The notes under the pieces: generated by a model | What the model was told of the DNA's origin: nothing | Database searches by the model: none | What the model saw: the letters and a program-made list of their open reading frames with translations, nothing else | Shown here: positions 9,101 through 16,802 of the stretch, piece by piece | Numbering within the stretch: the stretch's first letter is position 1 | Layout of the letters: each line of letters starts with the position of its first letter | Made by a program: the position numbers and the translations under genes | Assembly: GCF_041346925.1 (NCBI RefSeq) | Contig: NZ_CP166840.1 | Location: 3,467,001 to 3,531,000 of the forward strand | From: Agaribacterium sp. ZY112 | GTDB taxonomy: Bacteria; Pseudomonadota; Gammaproteobacteria; Pseudomonadales; Cellvibrionaceae | Direction of reading: 5' to 3' | DNA: 64,000 nucleotides

Positions 9101-9915
9101 TAATTAAAGACTTTGAGTCAAAGGTTACTAGTTTTTTTAGCTACGTGAGTGAGTCACCAGAAGGCAAGCGCCTAATTGTTAAAATAAAATCTCATGTTTC
9201 AGAAAATGAAATTTACGATGATTTTTCAAAAATCTACCGACGGTATAGAGCACTCTTTAGAAGCAAAGTTGGAAATTTCTTTTTTAAAGAAACCGAAGAC
9301 CTCGTTGACAAACTCTGTGACGATTTTGAAGCAATCATACGAGGAAGCGCAACAAATCAAACAAGTATGAAAGATGGGGTTGAAGTACCGGGGTACCTGT
9401 ATTTTAACACTGATGATTTTCAAGCCGCGCAAAGCGCCTTTGATGCGTACTTAAAGTTCGCATCAATACTTGGCTTTGAGATAAGGAATAAAGGCGAATT
9501 TCATAAAGGGTCGTGGATCAGAAAAGGGATCAGTCTATTTTCAAGTGTTAAAGACTCTGACGAGCTTAAAGCTATATATGAGAGGGGGCAAAAAGCCATT
9601 GAGCTGGCGTCCATTGAGAAGTTGCAGTCAGAAGTTAACAAGAACAATATGGAAGCTGTTGCTGCATTCATTAACGCAGTCAAAGATATACCAGAAGCTG
9701 CAACCCGTATTGGATCACTTATTGTTGTTAAGGCTTGTGTTGACGGGCAAACTAAGGTCGTTTCTACCGTGCTAACAACAGACCAACTCATTCAGATTGA
9801 AAAAAACCCGCTTATTTTAACAAATCCAAGTGAGCTTCTACCCTTTATCACACCTCATCGGCACGAACCAGAGACCCTACCACTGGATCACATACAGCAA
9901 GATCAAAGTAACTGA
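6124..9915 (+). CDS. hsdR: Type I restriction-modification motor/nuclease subunit
   Basis: A 1263-residue HsdR. The N-terminal PD-(D/E)xK nuclease core is visible near 143-162 (FRPDIVLFVNGIYLGYSELK). The translocase follows: Walker A AAGFGKS near 394-400, a DEIH box near 506, GFTATP near 550, and motif VI QTISRVNRT near 769. The C-terminal helical region reaches the end of the protein. It cuts unmodified DNA after ATP-driven translocation. The Walker A differs from the common TGSGKS version. Its ATG overlaps the hsdS stop. Length and motif order fit an intact, functional subunit. Confidence 0.95.
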   Translation: MNELHLQDKFLIPFFCNDLGYNEVKANTVTCSLVIEEDLEAFISETDLNKKAYGTLLKKYKGDNRLLLKELIELIHERIGSSRNMALFINANKSITLQGVKLHLFYPSDSVIHGNKLFEQNIFSVVQELPYKFKFQGEQIFSFRPDIVLFVNGIYLGYSELKSNYTSQSASKNGRGKVIKDYFEAVKAYHQHIDSNDMLSENEKLALRKDFLKVFEKAIHITTTDIGETYVIRTIADYFDEILTTCREGKFDREEIEKKAHSVFKLYPLLKPDADKKSKLKELFNALYSKFMVEKEILYYNFIERDVHVKKGIKEVKNEPGFLISPRPKQKFGTDKIMAKIDEFLDHEQDPNYFDNLLEKQLVGVSEAKKAELLQKRKAYSNNKNVYSLLMQYAAGFGKSNIIGWSALQLKDLRRPDENGNMQYVYDKVMIVVDRLQLRSQIDSLMLNMNIDKRLVVEATNKKTFQNALASDNRIVIVNLQKFGAVKEMMDASVLAKLAKMRIVFLIDEIHRSNSGDQHEEMVSIFDELQSPFDGEAYTGKATKKNLIVGFTATPDDHTLARFGEFSGYAESEKLWRPFDSFTMKEAIEDGFILNPLKNIVPVASKMLFDLPSNPLEGFTEKEFKDAQKKQIYENRERIDAISKYVADLLVKDVYRQIRGTGKAMLAVYSIKSAIAYKEAVTKYFNELVKLPKYEKYAEAPIHIVYSSNQDEQSATGLNEGLSEEKVLENFALKKNGLIIVVAKLQTGFDEKKLHTLFLDKEIRGISAIQTISRVNRTAKYKNDCKIVDFSYNNVNVQNIKDAFEHFSDVVVSDFDPFGDKKVLDILLTELNKSDTYDKFFNVFMGIYRDPVKRDQPKSYLDFESSLKKYIEANPQRTADTKAKAAQYFTILNRIEFVISLDAKYSESSFLFFWRKFNTLYNMLHRSEDIKDPIEVYFDNQIGIVEVEAEATVAKKKKPTEVATGKPAGVGGQYDILDIIAARNEQEEKISELIKDFESKVTSFFSYVSESPEGKRLIVKIKSHVSENEIYDDFSKIYRRYRALFRSKVGNFFFKETEDLVDKLCDDFEAIIRGSATNQTSMKDGVEVPGYLYFNTDDFQAAQSAFDAYLKFASILGFEIRNKGEFHKGSWIRKGISLFSSVKDSDELKAIYERGQKAIELASIEKLQSEVNKNNMEAVAAFINAVKDIPEAATRIGSLIVVKACVDGQTKVVSTVLTTDQLIQIEKNPLILTNPSELLPFITPHRHEPETLPLDHIQQDQSN

Positions 9916-9961
9916 GCCTCACAATGAAAATGTGCGGCTTCTATATTTAAAGGGGACAGAT

Positions 9962-10537
9962 ATGTATTACGGCGAATCAGGAAAGCAGATAACCAAGCCC
10001 GTTATTATCAAGGCGCTAAACAAGCTTGGCGACTTGCTAAAGCAGAAGAACCAGCGCCTTGAGCTAATTTGCTGCGGAGGGATAGTGAGTGTTTTATTTC
10101 ACGGCTCACGGCAAATGACTCATGATGTAGACGTGCTATTCCCCAACAACCCAAGCGCTGTAAAGATATTAAAAGAACTAGTAGACCAAGTGGGCGCTGA
10201 GTTCGGCTTGGAACACGGCCCTCGTGATAAATGGTTTAACGATAGCGTTAGTTTTATCGGCCTACAGTCAAAATCTAATAACATCGTATTTAGGCATTCT
10301 CACTTAATCCTCAAAGCAGCCGATTGGCATGAGATGCTAGCACATAAGATTACGGCATTTCGTGGGCCAAGAGATAAGAATGACGCGATCCACTTTCTAA
10401 AAGAGATTAAGCCAAAGGATAAAGCAGCGATCTATCAAAAGACCGTTAAGTACAAGCCATTCGTACCAACGATTGCAGATGCTCTATTTGAGAAGCGTTT
10501 CAATCAACTATGGGAGGAAGCGTATGGAAAATCTTGA
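9962..10537 (+). CDS. Nucleotidyltransferase (DUF6036/AbiEii-like fold)
   Basis: A 191-residue protein. The start chosen is ATG 9962, behind the ribosome site AGGGGA (9951-9956); the reading frame is open further upstream into hsdR but without a comparable site. The core GGIVSVLFHGSRQMTHDVDV (39-58) has the GG...S motif and the metal-binding D-x-D pair (Asp55, Asp57) of MNT/polymerase-beta-type nucleotidyltransferases. Such enzymes often act in toxin-antitoxin or abortive-infection systems by adding nucleotides to RNA or protein. It begins 46 nt after hsdR, and the next gene overlaps its end. Fold call good, biological role inferred. Confidence 0.8.
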   Translation: MYYGESGKQITKPVIIKALNKLGDLLKQKNQRLELICCGGIVSVLFHGSRQMTHDVDVLFPNNPSAVKILKELVDQVGAEFGLEHGPRDKWFNDSVSFIGLQSKSNNIVFRHSHLILKAADWHEMLAHKITAFRGPRDKNDAIHFLKEIKPKDKAAIYQKTVKYKPFVPTIADALFEKRFNQLWEEAYGKS

Positions 10538-10901
10538 TAGCGTTTTAGACAACATGACAGATAAGCTAATCGCCTACGACGAGATAGCCTTTTTAGACAT
10601 GGTTCAGTATGTTTGGCGTAGGGGCTGGTCGCTAGACACAGCTTCAACACCTTCTGATGACTCTGAACTACGCCGCGCACTTAAAGCATGTATCATTGAG
10701 CGTATGGTTGAACTATGGACAGCACCGCCGAGAAACACAGCGGAAACGGCACCAGTGTGGTGTAGTAATGTTCCAGCTTTAAGCGATCCTTTCTCAGTCA
10801 TTAAACCTGAAGAGCAGTCTTTTTGGGAGGACGAGCCAAGCAACCCAATATTTGAAAAGAGAAACATCTTCGCACCCAAAGAGTTTATGTTCTTCTTATG
10901 A
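10524..10901 (+). CDS. Unknown protein in the hsd-linked accessory operon
   Basis: A 125-residue acidic protein starting at ATG 10524, inside the end of the nucleotidyltransferase gene, behind GGGAGG (10512-10517). It has a helical N-terminal half (NLDSVLDNMTDKL, FLDMVQYVWRRGW, RRALKACIIERMVELW) and a Trp/Pro-rich tail. I do not recognise a family. Its overlap with both neighbours (14 nt with the nucleotidyltransferase, 4 nt with the exonuclease) suggests a partner protein made in fixed ratio, perhaps the antitoxin or adaptor of the trio. That role is speculation from position. Confidence 0.65.
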   Translation: MENLDSVLDNMTDKLIAYDEIAFLDMVQYVWRRGWSLDTASTPSDDSELRRALKACIIERMVELWTAPPRNTAETAPVWCSNVPALSDPFSVIKPEEQSFWEDEPSNPIFEKRNIFAPKEFMFFL

Positions 10902-11392
10902 GTGATATTGCGATAATCGACCTAGAAGCTAGCGGCTTACACTTCGACTCTTACCCAATTGAAGTGGCCGCAAGGGTAAATGGCGCAACCAAATCTTGGC
11001 TGATACGTCCAGAACCAAACTGGACCTACTGGTGCGATACCGCAGAAAGCCTGCATGGAATATCCCGCTCCGAGCTAACATCATCAGGCCTGCCACCCTC
11101 GCAAGTGGCAAGCGAGCTAAATGCATTCTTAAGCCAAACGGACGGCCTTATATACAGCGACGCCGCACAGTGGGATTCAGACTGGATCAACACCCTCTAC
11201 CACGCAGCAAACGAGCCGCAGCTTTTTCACATACTATCGCTTTACGACTTGCTAGAGCCAGATCAACACACCAAGTTTGACGATACCAAAACACAACTTG
11301 CAGATTCAGGTAGGTATCGACAACATCGCGCGGCTGAGGATGTAGAGTTGATTTATTGGTCATATATAAATACAAAATTGGAGCAGGAGTAA
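10898..11392 (+). CDS. DEDDh 3'-5' exonuclease (DnaQ-like)
   Basis: A 164-residue single-domain exonuclease. The catalytic set is complete: Asp8 and Glu10 in IIDLEAS, the Asp93/Asp95 region in QWDSDW, and His143 with Asp148 in HRAAEDVE, which is the H-x4-D spacing of the DEDDh group. Members trim 3' ends of DNA or RNA using two metal ions. The ATG overlaps the stop of the preceding gene (ATGA), so this is the last gene of a run that begins at the WYL regulator or hsdM. It probably processes nucleic acid in the same defence response; the substrate is unknown. Confidence 0.8.
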   Translation: MSDIAIIDLEASGLHFDSYPIEVAARVNGATKSWLIRPEPNWTYWCDTAESLHGISRSELTSSGLPPSQVASELNAFLSQTDGLIYSDAAQWDSDWINTLYHAANEPQLFHILSLYDLLEPDQHTKFDDTKTQLADSGRYRQHRAAEDVELIYWSYINTKLEQE

Positions 11393-11401
11393 ACCTGCTC
11401 C
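11380..11401. terminator. Hairpin at the end of the hsd accessory operon
   Basis: GGAGCAGG and CCTGCTCC form a perfect 8-bp stem around a 6-nt loop that contains the exonuclease stop codon. No run of T follows, so this may be an mRNA-stabilising or convergent-end hairpin rather than a classic intrinsic terminator. The DUF927 gene ends at 11411 from the other side. Confidence 0.5.
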
Positions 11402-11410
11402 TCAATCCCA

Positions 11411-13051
11411 TTACGCTAAATTTTCTCTATCAAAACAGAAGCATTTCAGTGCAGGGTCTATTTTTTTGAATTTGGCTGGAACATTGAGCGAATTTTTTCC
11501 GTCTGAAGATTTAATCAAGATATCACCCGCAGCCAATTTCTTCAAAATACTTGCACTATCGCCCTTGCCACCTACAGCATTATCGAAAAACACCTTACTC
11601 ACGAGAATCACCGCCCTCCCTTTTCTGGTGTGTTTTAACAATATGACTCCTTTCTCAAACATATCCTTTCGTTTTTCGACATCCCTAACCTTATCAACAA
11701 CCACCGTTTTTGCGGACTTGATTGCCTTTTTTAAATTTCGAATTTTCCCCTCTAAAACCTCTGATTCAGATACAGGGATAGCATTTTTGTAGTCCATGTA
11801 AACTTTTAGGATCTGGTCCAATATTTCCTTTTTTGAAAACGGTAATACTTTAAACTTAGCAGCCAAACTTCCCGAGGCATACTGTAAAGCAAACCTTTTA
11901 GCCGCTCTTCGTTCACACCCAGTATTAGGATTCGCCTTTTCTAAAAAGAATTTCATATCGGACTTCATTTCTCCGATCAATTTCCTTTTATCATTTTTTA
12001 GCTGGTCACATAGGCTAGTTAAAAACTTAAAACGAGCGGTACCGAAATATTTCTCTGTCCCTCGACTGATTTTTTCAACCAATGAAGCTGAACTATTATA
12101 TCCCTTTGGCAAGCAATCGAAGATTCCGTGCTCTTCACTCGACTGTGCAGGGATATCCAAAAACCTAACACCTTCTCCCGGCAGCCTTTTCGTTCCACCT
12201 GACACGGCACCTTCACCCAAACTTAATTCCCCAGCACTCACCAACGATAAATTCCATGAGGAACTTGAGTCAGAGTACGACCTCGCTCTCTTCTTTGCTC
12301 CGCCCTCCGAAATCAGGTACGTTATTGCCGTTGCTTTCTGGGCAGCTATTTTTGGATCTCTATCTAAAAGCTTAAATTCGTCCAATATCAATGTGGAGTT
12401 ATTGTGGGAAAAACACATTTCCTCCACGCCGGTTTCAGTTGCAAACCAAGAATTAACCCGTTTTTTTGGGCCAAATATTGATGCTACCACACGTAAACAT
12501 GTTGACTTGCCAATAGAGGAATTTCCATAAAAATGAATTCCGCCACTCTCAACCCCCAGTAGCTCCGAAGTAAATCCAGAAAACCCGGCACATAGTGCTA
12601 ACGTAAGTCGGGAGCTATATTTAGCATACCTTGCAACATTGTCAGACCACTCCTGAAATTCGCCTTGACTATACTCGTGTAGACGCTCCACTCTGTCGCC
12701 AGAAATATACATCCGTTTTTTATGGGCTAAGCCAAATGCATTTTGTGATGTATCTACATAATTTGACTGATGGAAGCCTGGTCGATCTAATACCATTAGA
12801 TTATCAAGATCACTCTTAATCAAACGTTCATGTGTGCGCTTCCATTTCCCTCCAACACCTTCTGCTGCGGGCATTCCATTATCAATCAGCAGATTACGTA
12901 AGGGCTTAGATTCCAGCATATCTTTGGTTCGTATCGGCACCTCTGCCGACGTTTTATTTCCGGATTTCACTTCAAGTATCGTAATAGCAGATACTTCGCC
13001 ATTCAATGAAGTTCCTTGATATTTAACTTTCACTAAAAAATTGTCGCTCAT
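11411..13051 (-). CDS. DUF927 helicase-like ATPase of a mobile element
   Basis: A 546-residue protein. Walker A GNSSIGKST (176-184) and Walker B LILDE (221-225) sit in a DUF927-type domain (about 100-350), followed by a Lys-rich C-terminal region with a helical stretch (about 420-480). DUF927 proteins occur in P4-like satellites, prophages and integrative elements, where they are thought to act as replication helicases or primase partners. It lacks a visible primase domain. Start ATG 13051 follows a 180-nt region with three 9-bp repeats. Its neighbour on the same strand is an HUH Rep, which supports a replication role. Confidence 0.8.
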   Translation of the reverse strand: MSDNFLVKVKYQGTSLNGEVSAITILEVKSGNKTSAEVPIRTKDMLESKPLRNLLIDNGMPAAEGVGGKWKRTHERLIKSDLDNLMVLDRPGFHQSNYVDTSQNAFGLAHKKRMYISGDRVERLHEYSQGEFQEWSDNVARYAKYSSRLTLALCAGFSGFTSELLGVESGGIHFYGNSSIGKSTCLRVVASIFGPKKRVNSWFATETGVEEMCFSHNNSTLILDEFKLLDRDPKIAAQKATAITYLISEGGAKKRARSYSDSSSSWNLSLVSAGELSLGEGAVSGGTKRLPGEGVRFLDIPAQSSEEHGIFDCLPKGYNSSASLVEKISRGTEKYFGTARFKFLTSLCDQLKNDKRKLIGEMKSDMKFFLEKANPNTGCERRAAKRFALQYASGSLAAKFKVLPFSKKEILDQILKVYMDYKNAIPVSESEVLEGKIRNLKKAIKSAKTVVVDKVRDVEKRKDMFEKGVILLKHTRKGRAVILVSKVFFDNAVGGKGDSASILKKLAAGDILIKSSDGKNSLNVPAKFKKIDPALKCFCFDRENLA

Positions 13052-13072
13052 AATAAGTACTCGTGAAGAATT

Positions 13073-13099
13073 GGATCACCTAGATCACCTAGATCACCC
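13073..13099. repeat. Three tandem 9-bp iterons upstream of the DUF927 gene
   Basis: GGATCACCT, AGATCACCT and AGATCACCC follow one another without gaps, 22 nt before the DUF927 start codon. Each carries the GATCACC core. Such iterons are typical binding sites for a replication initiator or a repressor. They lie between the helicase-like gene and the HUH Rep gene, where an element origin or its operator is expected. Confidence 0.6.
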
Positions 13100-13235
13100 A
13101 ATTATTGATTGATTTGGTTACTTGCAAATTTATCGATATATACAATTGAGTAGTGTTGTAAATACAATAGTAAAAAACACCCTTATAAAGCTAATATTTC
13201 TATCCATTCGGTATAGATATAATAAAACATGCTGT

Positions 13236-14045
13236 TTAAGTCGTTGAATTTTTCTTCAGCTTTCCTTCGCACCTTCTAAGCCGATATAAAAACATCATCT
13301 TCGCAAGACCCAACCAGTCCCTAGTTATCAAGGACTCTCTCCTAAGGACATCAGGCAAGAATTTCTTCTTTGAAATTCTTTTCCCATTAAAAACATAATG
13401 TTCAACTCGAGACCACTCGTGTTTAACTAGATAGCCCGAAAGGTTCAATCTATTACCTAGGGGCTTAATAAGCACTGGGCGATTTACAACCCCAGACCGA
13501 GTGTTTAAGTATTTTGACTTTCGGTACAGACCTTTAAATTTATCTAGTTTTTTCTCGTCCGTACACTCCAGAACAAAATGCACATGCGGCATCCACTTTT
13601 TCGACTCCTGATGAAAGTCCATTTCAAACCCGCCTAAAGCCCTCCCCTTTATATCGCACTTTTCAAATTGCTTCCGAATTCGGTTAAAAAACTTCCGAGG
13701 ATCAAGAGTGGTTAGATCTTCCGTATCCATTACATCCGGATAAAATATTACTGTTACAAACACCCAATTTTTGTCATTGGTTAGTCTCATAAATTGCTCA
13801 ATAAACCAAATCCTTTTCCGCCTCATGCACTCAGGGCAGGCGGGGCTTATACAGGGCTCATCATAACCACACATCTCGAGCCTTCCTGCTAGTTCCCTAC
13901 ATGCTGGATCCATACCCGCATATAATAGTTTCACCATCTCCTCTTTCCTTTTTTCCGCCCAGCATTCGGGCTCAAACCCTTCAGGCAATAATGGTCCAGT
14001 CTTACTTTGTTTTTTGAGGTCTCTAAAATTCATTCGATTCACCAT
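13236..14045 (-). CDS. HUH-type replication initiator (rolling-circle Rep-like)
   Basis: A 269-residue basic protein. A Cys cluster (Cys65, Cys70, Cys73, in CISPACPECMRR) suggests a zinc finger. The HUH motif is PHVHFVLE (His154, His156), and a candidate nicking tyrosine is Tyr205 in SGYLVKHEW. These are the elements of rolling-circle replication initiators and inovirus Gp2-like proteins, which nick one strand at an origin. Its start is 4 nt downstream of the alpA stop, so the two are co-transcribed. Family call good; which tyrosine acts is inferred. Confidence 0.75.
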   Translation of the reverse strand: MVNRMNFRDLKKQSKTGPLLPEGFEPECWAEKRKEEMVKLLYAGMDPACRELAGRLEMCGYDEPCISPACPECMRRKRIWFIEQFMRLTNDKNWVFVTVIFYPDVMDTEDLTTLDPRKFFNRIRKQFEKCDIKGRALGGFEMDFHQESKKWMPHVHFVLECTDEKKLDKFKGLYRKSKYLNTRSGVVNRPVLIKPLGNRLNLSGYLVKHEWSRVEHYVFNGKRISKKKFLPDVLRRESLITRDWLGLAKMMFLYRLRRCEGKLKKNSTT

Positions 14046-14048
14046 TTG

Positions 14049-14267
14049 CTATGATTCCTGTCTCCGACTTCTAACCCAGTCATGCACTTCTTCCAAATCG
14101 TATACCACTCGATTTTCTGTCAACTTAAATCCATATGGAAATTCTCCAGCCTTGATGAGGCGGTAGACCGTCGCTCTAGAGAGCGTTGTCAAATCGGATA
14201 CTTCTGACAATGTGATATACCTGGTAGAGCTTGAACTCATCGATCTGCCAATTTCTTGTGGATTCAT
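14049..14267 (-). CDS. AlpA-family regulator/excisionase
   Basis: A 72-residue protein with a MerR-like helix-turn-helix: YITLSEVSDLTTLSRATVYR, then AGEFPYGFKL and VHDWVRSRR. This is the AlpA layout; these small proteins activate or control integrase and replication genes of P4-like elements. Three possible starts lie close together (residues 1, 9 and beyond); the first is kept. It reads away from a divergent unknown gene, and the gap between them holds two pairs of GTCAGC repeats that are likely operator sites. Confidence 0.85.
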   Translation of the reverse strand: MNPQEIGRSMSSSSTRYITLSEVSDLTTLSRATVYRLIKAGEFPYGFKLTENRVVYDLEEVHDWVRSRRQES

Positions 14268-14361
14268 TTAGTTCCCACACTTTTCACTCAAACTAAGACT
14301 AAAAATATATTTATTTTTTTTAAAACCCTTAATTATCAACAACTTAATAAACACTAGCATC

Positions 14362-14417
14362 GTCAGCATTGGTCAGCCTAAAATCCGGTACGGAATTTTT
14401 TGTCAGCTTAAGTCAGC
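14362..14417. repeat. Two pairs of GTCAGC repeats in a divergent promoter region
   Basis: GTCAGC occurs at 14362, 14372, 14402 and 14412, all in the same direction. Spacings are 10, 30 and 10 bp, so all four lie on one face of the helix. They sit between alpA (minus) and the gene at 14479 (plus), as expected for operators bound by AlpA or another element-encoded regulator. Confidence 0.6.
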
Positions 14418-14478
14418 TAAAAAATACTTTTTGCGCTAGTCTAACTACAAGACTTACGCTAAATCAGAGGAAACAAAA

Positions 14479-15318
14479 ATGGGAGAGCGCAAAGCGAAAT
14501 TCCCTGGGGCGGGACTTTCTGAACTAAAAGAACTGCTTAACAGCATAAAAAGCTATATAGACCTAGACACAAACCCAAAAGACAGCAAAGAATTCGACCG
14601 ACTATTTAAGCTAATTCATGATGCTGAGGATTTTGCTACTGATACCGAGATAAGCCTAATACACTCGAAAGTCGTCAATTTTGTTCATTTTCTCAGGCCT
14701 AAATTAGAGAGCAAAGCACAATGGATAGCGATAAAAGACAAAATACATCAACAAATCTCTCGCAATAAAAAGGGTAGTAAAAAAAAGAAAACTTCCGAAA
14801 CCACACATAAACCTGAATCAAAGATACTAAAGACTCTTAGGAGAGCTCTCCATGACGACAGTGAAACAAAAAACAACAACGTTCAAATAACATTATTCTT
14901 GATAGATCAAATAGTCCAAAGGGATAGTTTTCTGGACAACCTAAAGAAGCAGTGCAGAAAACTTTCACGAGAGACTTTTGATAAAACAATCACTTTCGAA
15001 ACGTTGTTAGATATTATTTCAAAATGTATCGACACAAGGGAATTCAACAGCAAGTACCCATTTCACTCCGACAAAAAACATCTAAGAGCTTTACGACTCA
15101 CACTTGAAAAATATGATTCATCATATGCCGACTACCAGCGCTCAATAGATTCCACCAAACCCAAAACATTTGAACGTTTTTATCGATTACTTGGTAGAGA
15201 TATTAACCTTCTAAAAGTGGGGGAAAGTGCATTCTACGAAGAGGCAGATTTAAATATCGAATTAGGTTATGGATCTGAGCATGATCCAAATGATAACTTT
15301 GAAGATTTTGACGATTAA
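14479..15318 (+). CDS. Unknown mobile-element protein
   Basis: A 279-residue, largely helical protein I do not recognise. It begins with an acidic-basic mixed region, has a Lys-rich linker near residues 95-115 (SKKKKTSE), and ends with an acidic tail (ELGYGSEHDPNDNFEDFDD). The ribosome site AGAGGA lies about 8 nt before the ATG. It is the only rightward gene of the satellite-like module and faces alpA, so it may be regulated by it. Candidate roles are element-specific cargo or a DNA-binding accessory; nothing in the sequence decides between them. Confidence 0.7.
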   Translation: MGERKAKFPGAGLSELKELLNSIKSYIDLDTNPKDSKEFDRLFKLIHDAEDFATDTEISLIHSKVVNFVHFLRPKLESKAQWIAIKDKIHQQISRNKKGSKKKKTSETTHKPESKILKTLRRALHDDSETKNNNVQITLFLIDQIVQRDSFLDNLKKQCRKLSRETFDKTITFETLLDIISKCIDTREFNSKYPFHSDKKHLRALRLTLEKYDSSYADYQRSIDSTKPKTFERFYRLLGRDINLLKVGESAFYEEADLNIELGYGSEHDPNDNFEDFDD

Positions 15319-15438
15319 AATTTTTTTAACAGTATTAAACGCGACCCAATCTGACATACCAGAAATATATAGGTAAAGGGAGCCAGTAATTACTAAGCTA
15401 ACCCCAAATATAAACTAGGTGTGTAAACCCGACACAGA

Positions 15439-16668
15439 TTACTCATAAAAGCATCCCAAATAATCACCCCAGATTTTCCAATATCTTTTAGCTTCTACAT
15501 CGTATGAATGCCGGTCATAAATATCAGACACACTACCACCGGTGTGATTTAACAATCGCCTAACTACAGTCCGCTCCGCACCAAGCGAAGCCACTCCCGT
15601 AGCAAATGTTCTACGTAAATCATGAATGGACCAATGAGGTAGCCCCAACTCATCACGAAATTTACCTATTGGATCGCCCACTGCTTTTTGGCCTAAATGA
15701 CCAGACTTAGAGCTTGATGGAAATACCCACGGACTTTTACTTTCCGAAACACCTTGAAATATAGCTTTCACTTGATCTGATAAAAACACCTTGTGAGAGC
15801 GTTTATTTTTAGTATCTAAAATAATCCACTCACCGCTGTCAAAACAGATATCCTGCCAACGTGCCGCCACAATCTCACCGCTACGACACCCTGTTAGTAA
15901 AGCAATCATAATTACTGTTTGTGCAGTTTCTGGCAGTTTGGAATCTGGTAGCCAAGCAAGTAACAGCTTGATTTCTTGATCTGATAACACACGCTCTCTT
16001 TTGTTACTTATTTTAGCAAGCTGCTTGGTTGGAATGGGTATCTGAAAATCATTGGGGAGGTATCCGCTATTTAAGCCGAATTCAAAAACATCTTTTAAAC
16101 GCTGACGGACTCTCTCGGCCATGCCGGGGGTGCGTGTATTCATGAGATCAACAAGCATTTCATACAAGTTAACTCGCTGAATCGCGATAACATTTTGTGC
16201 TTTTAATGCATCAAGCTCCGGCATGCTCAGCATACGGCGAATTTCTTTTTCCGTTTTATCCTTAATGTCTTTGTTCAAAATCTCTATGGTCAGGTATTTC
16301 TCAACTAACTGACCTAACGGCATCATTTCTTGTTCTTTTCGCTGCTGTTCTAATTTGGCCTGAAGGTTACACTCCTTTTTGTATATGACTGGGTCGCCAT
16401 GTGTAAAGCGCACACTCTTTTGTTTTTGAATCTCTTCTCTTGCCTCACTCAAAGTCATTTGGGGATATGCGCCCAACTTCATCTGTTTAAGCTTGCACTC
16501 GGGTGGCTTTGTTCGGTAACGGTAAATCCATGTTCTACTACCGTTTTTGTTGGCCTTTAACCTAAGCCCATCAAATGGCGGTTCATCAACCAACACATTT
16601 ACCAGACCCTTAGTTGTAGATGGGTCGGTATATTTATGGCGTCGGCATTGAAGGTCATTCAGTGGCAT
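15439..16668 (-). CDS. Tyrosine integrase (P4-like, DUF4102 N-terminus), first copy
   Basis: A 409-residue integrase. The N-terminal DUF4102 arm-binding domain is seen at about 20-80 (TWIYRYRTKPPECKLKQMKL). Catalytic residues are present: Arg262 in TGCRSGEIV, a Lys in the beta region near 287-293, HDLRR (His349, Arg352), His375 in LLNHTGG, and Tyr384 in IYDR. It lies next to the AlpA/Rep/DUF927 module in the same direction and probably moves it. A second related integrase follows only 134 bp away, so two elements may be nested or fused here. Confidence 0.93.
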   Translation of the reverse strand: MPLNDLQCRRHKYTDPSTTKGLVNVLVDEPPFDGLRLKANKNGSRTWIYRYRTKPPECKLKQMKLGAYPQMTLSEAREEIQKQKSVRFTHGDPVIYKKECNLQAKLEQQRKEQEMMPLGQLVEKYLTIEILNKDIKDKTEKEIRRMLSMPELDALKAQNVIAIQRVNLYEMLVDLMNTRTPGMAERVRQRLKDVFEFGLNSGYLPNDFQIPIPTKQLAKISNKRERVLSDQEIKLLLAWLPDSKLPETAQTVIMIALLTGCRSGEIVAARWQDICFDSGEWIILDTKNKRSHKVFLSDQVKAIFQGVSESKSPWVFPSSSKSGHLGQKAVGDPIGKFRDELGLPHWSIHDLRRTFATGVASLGAERTVVRRLLNHTGGSVSDIYDRHSYDVEAKRYWKIWGDYLGCFYE

Positions 16669-16776
16669 TTAATTATCCAATACTATTAGCTCACTCACCC
16701 CCTTCGCCGGGATGGCAATAGCTTTCAAAGATATTGATTAAAGAATAGACCACTATAAATAAGAGGATAATCGTAA

Positions 16777-16797
16777 GTAAAAAGGCCCTCACGAGCC
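16777..16797 (-). terminator. Probable terminator of the second integrase gene
   Basis: On the minus strand GGCTC-GTGA-GGGCC folds into a 5-bp stem with one G-T pair, followed by five T residues. It starts 6 nt after the stop codon of the integrase at 16803. Confidence 0.45.
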
Positions 16798-16802
16798 GTT
16801 AG

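Noticed and set aside
9830..9961. Longer start for the nucleotidyltransferase within hsdR
   Set aside because: No ribosome site and no family similarity; AGGGGA directly precedes ATG 9962.
16669..16802. tRNA gene or attachment site between the integrases
   Set aside because: No tRNA fold is visible, and I could not find a long direct repeat matching the other boundary within the window.
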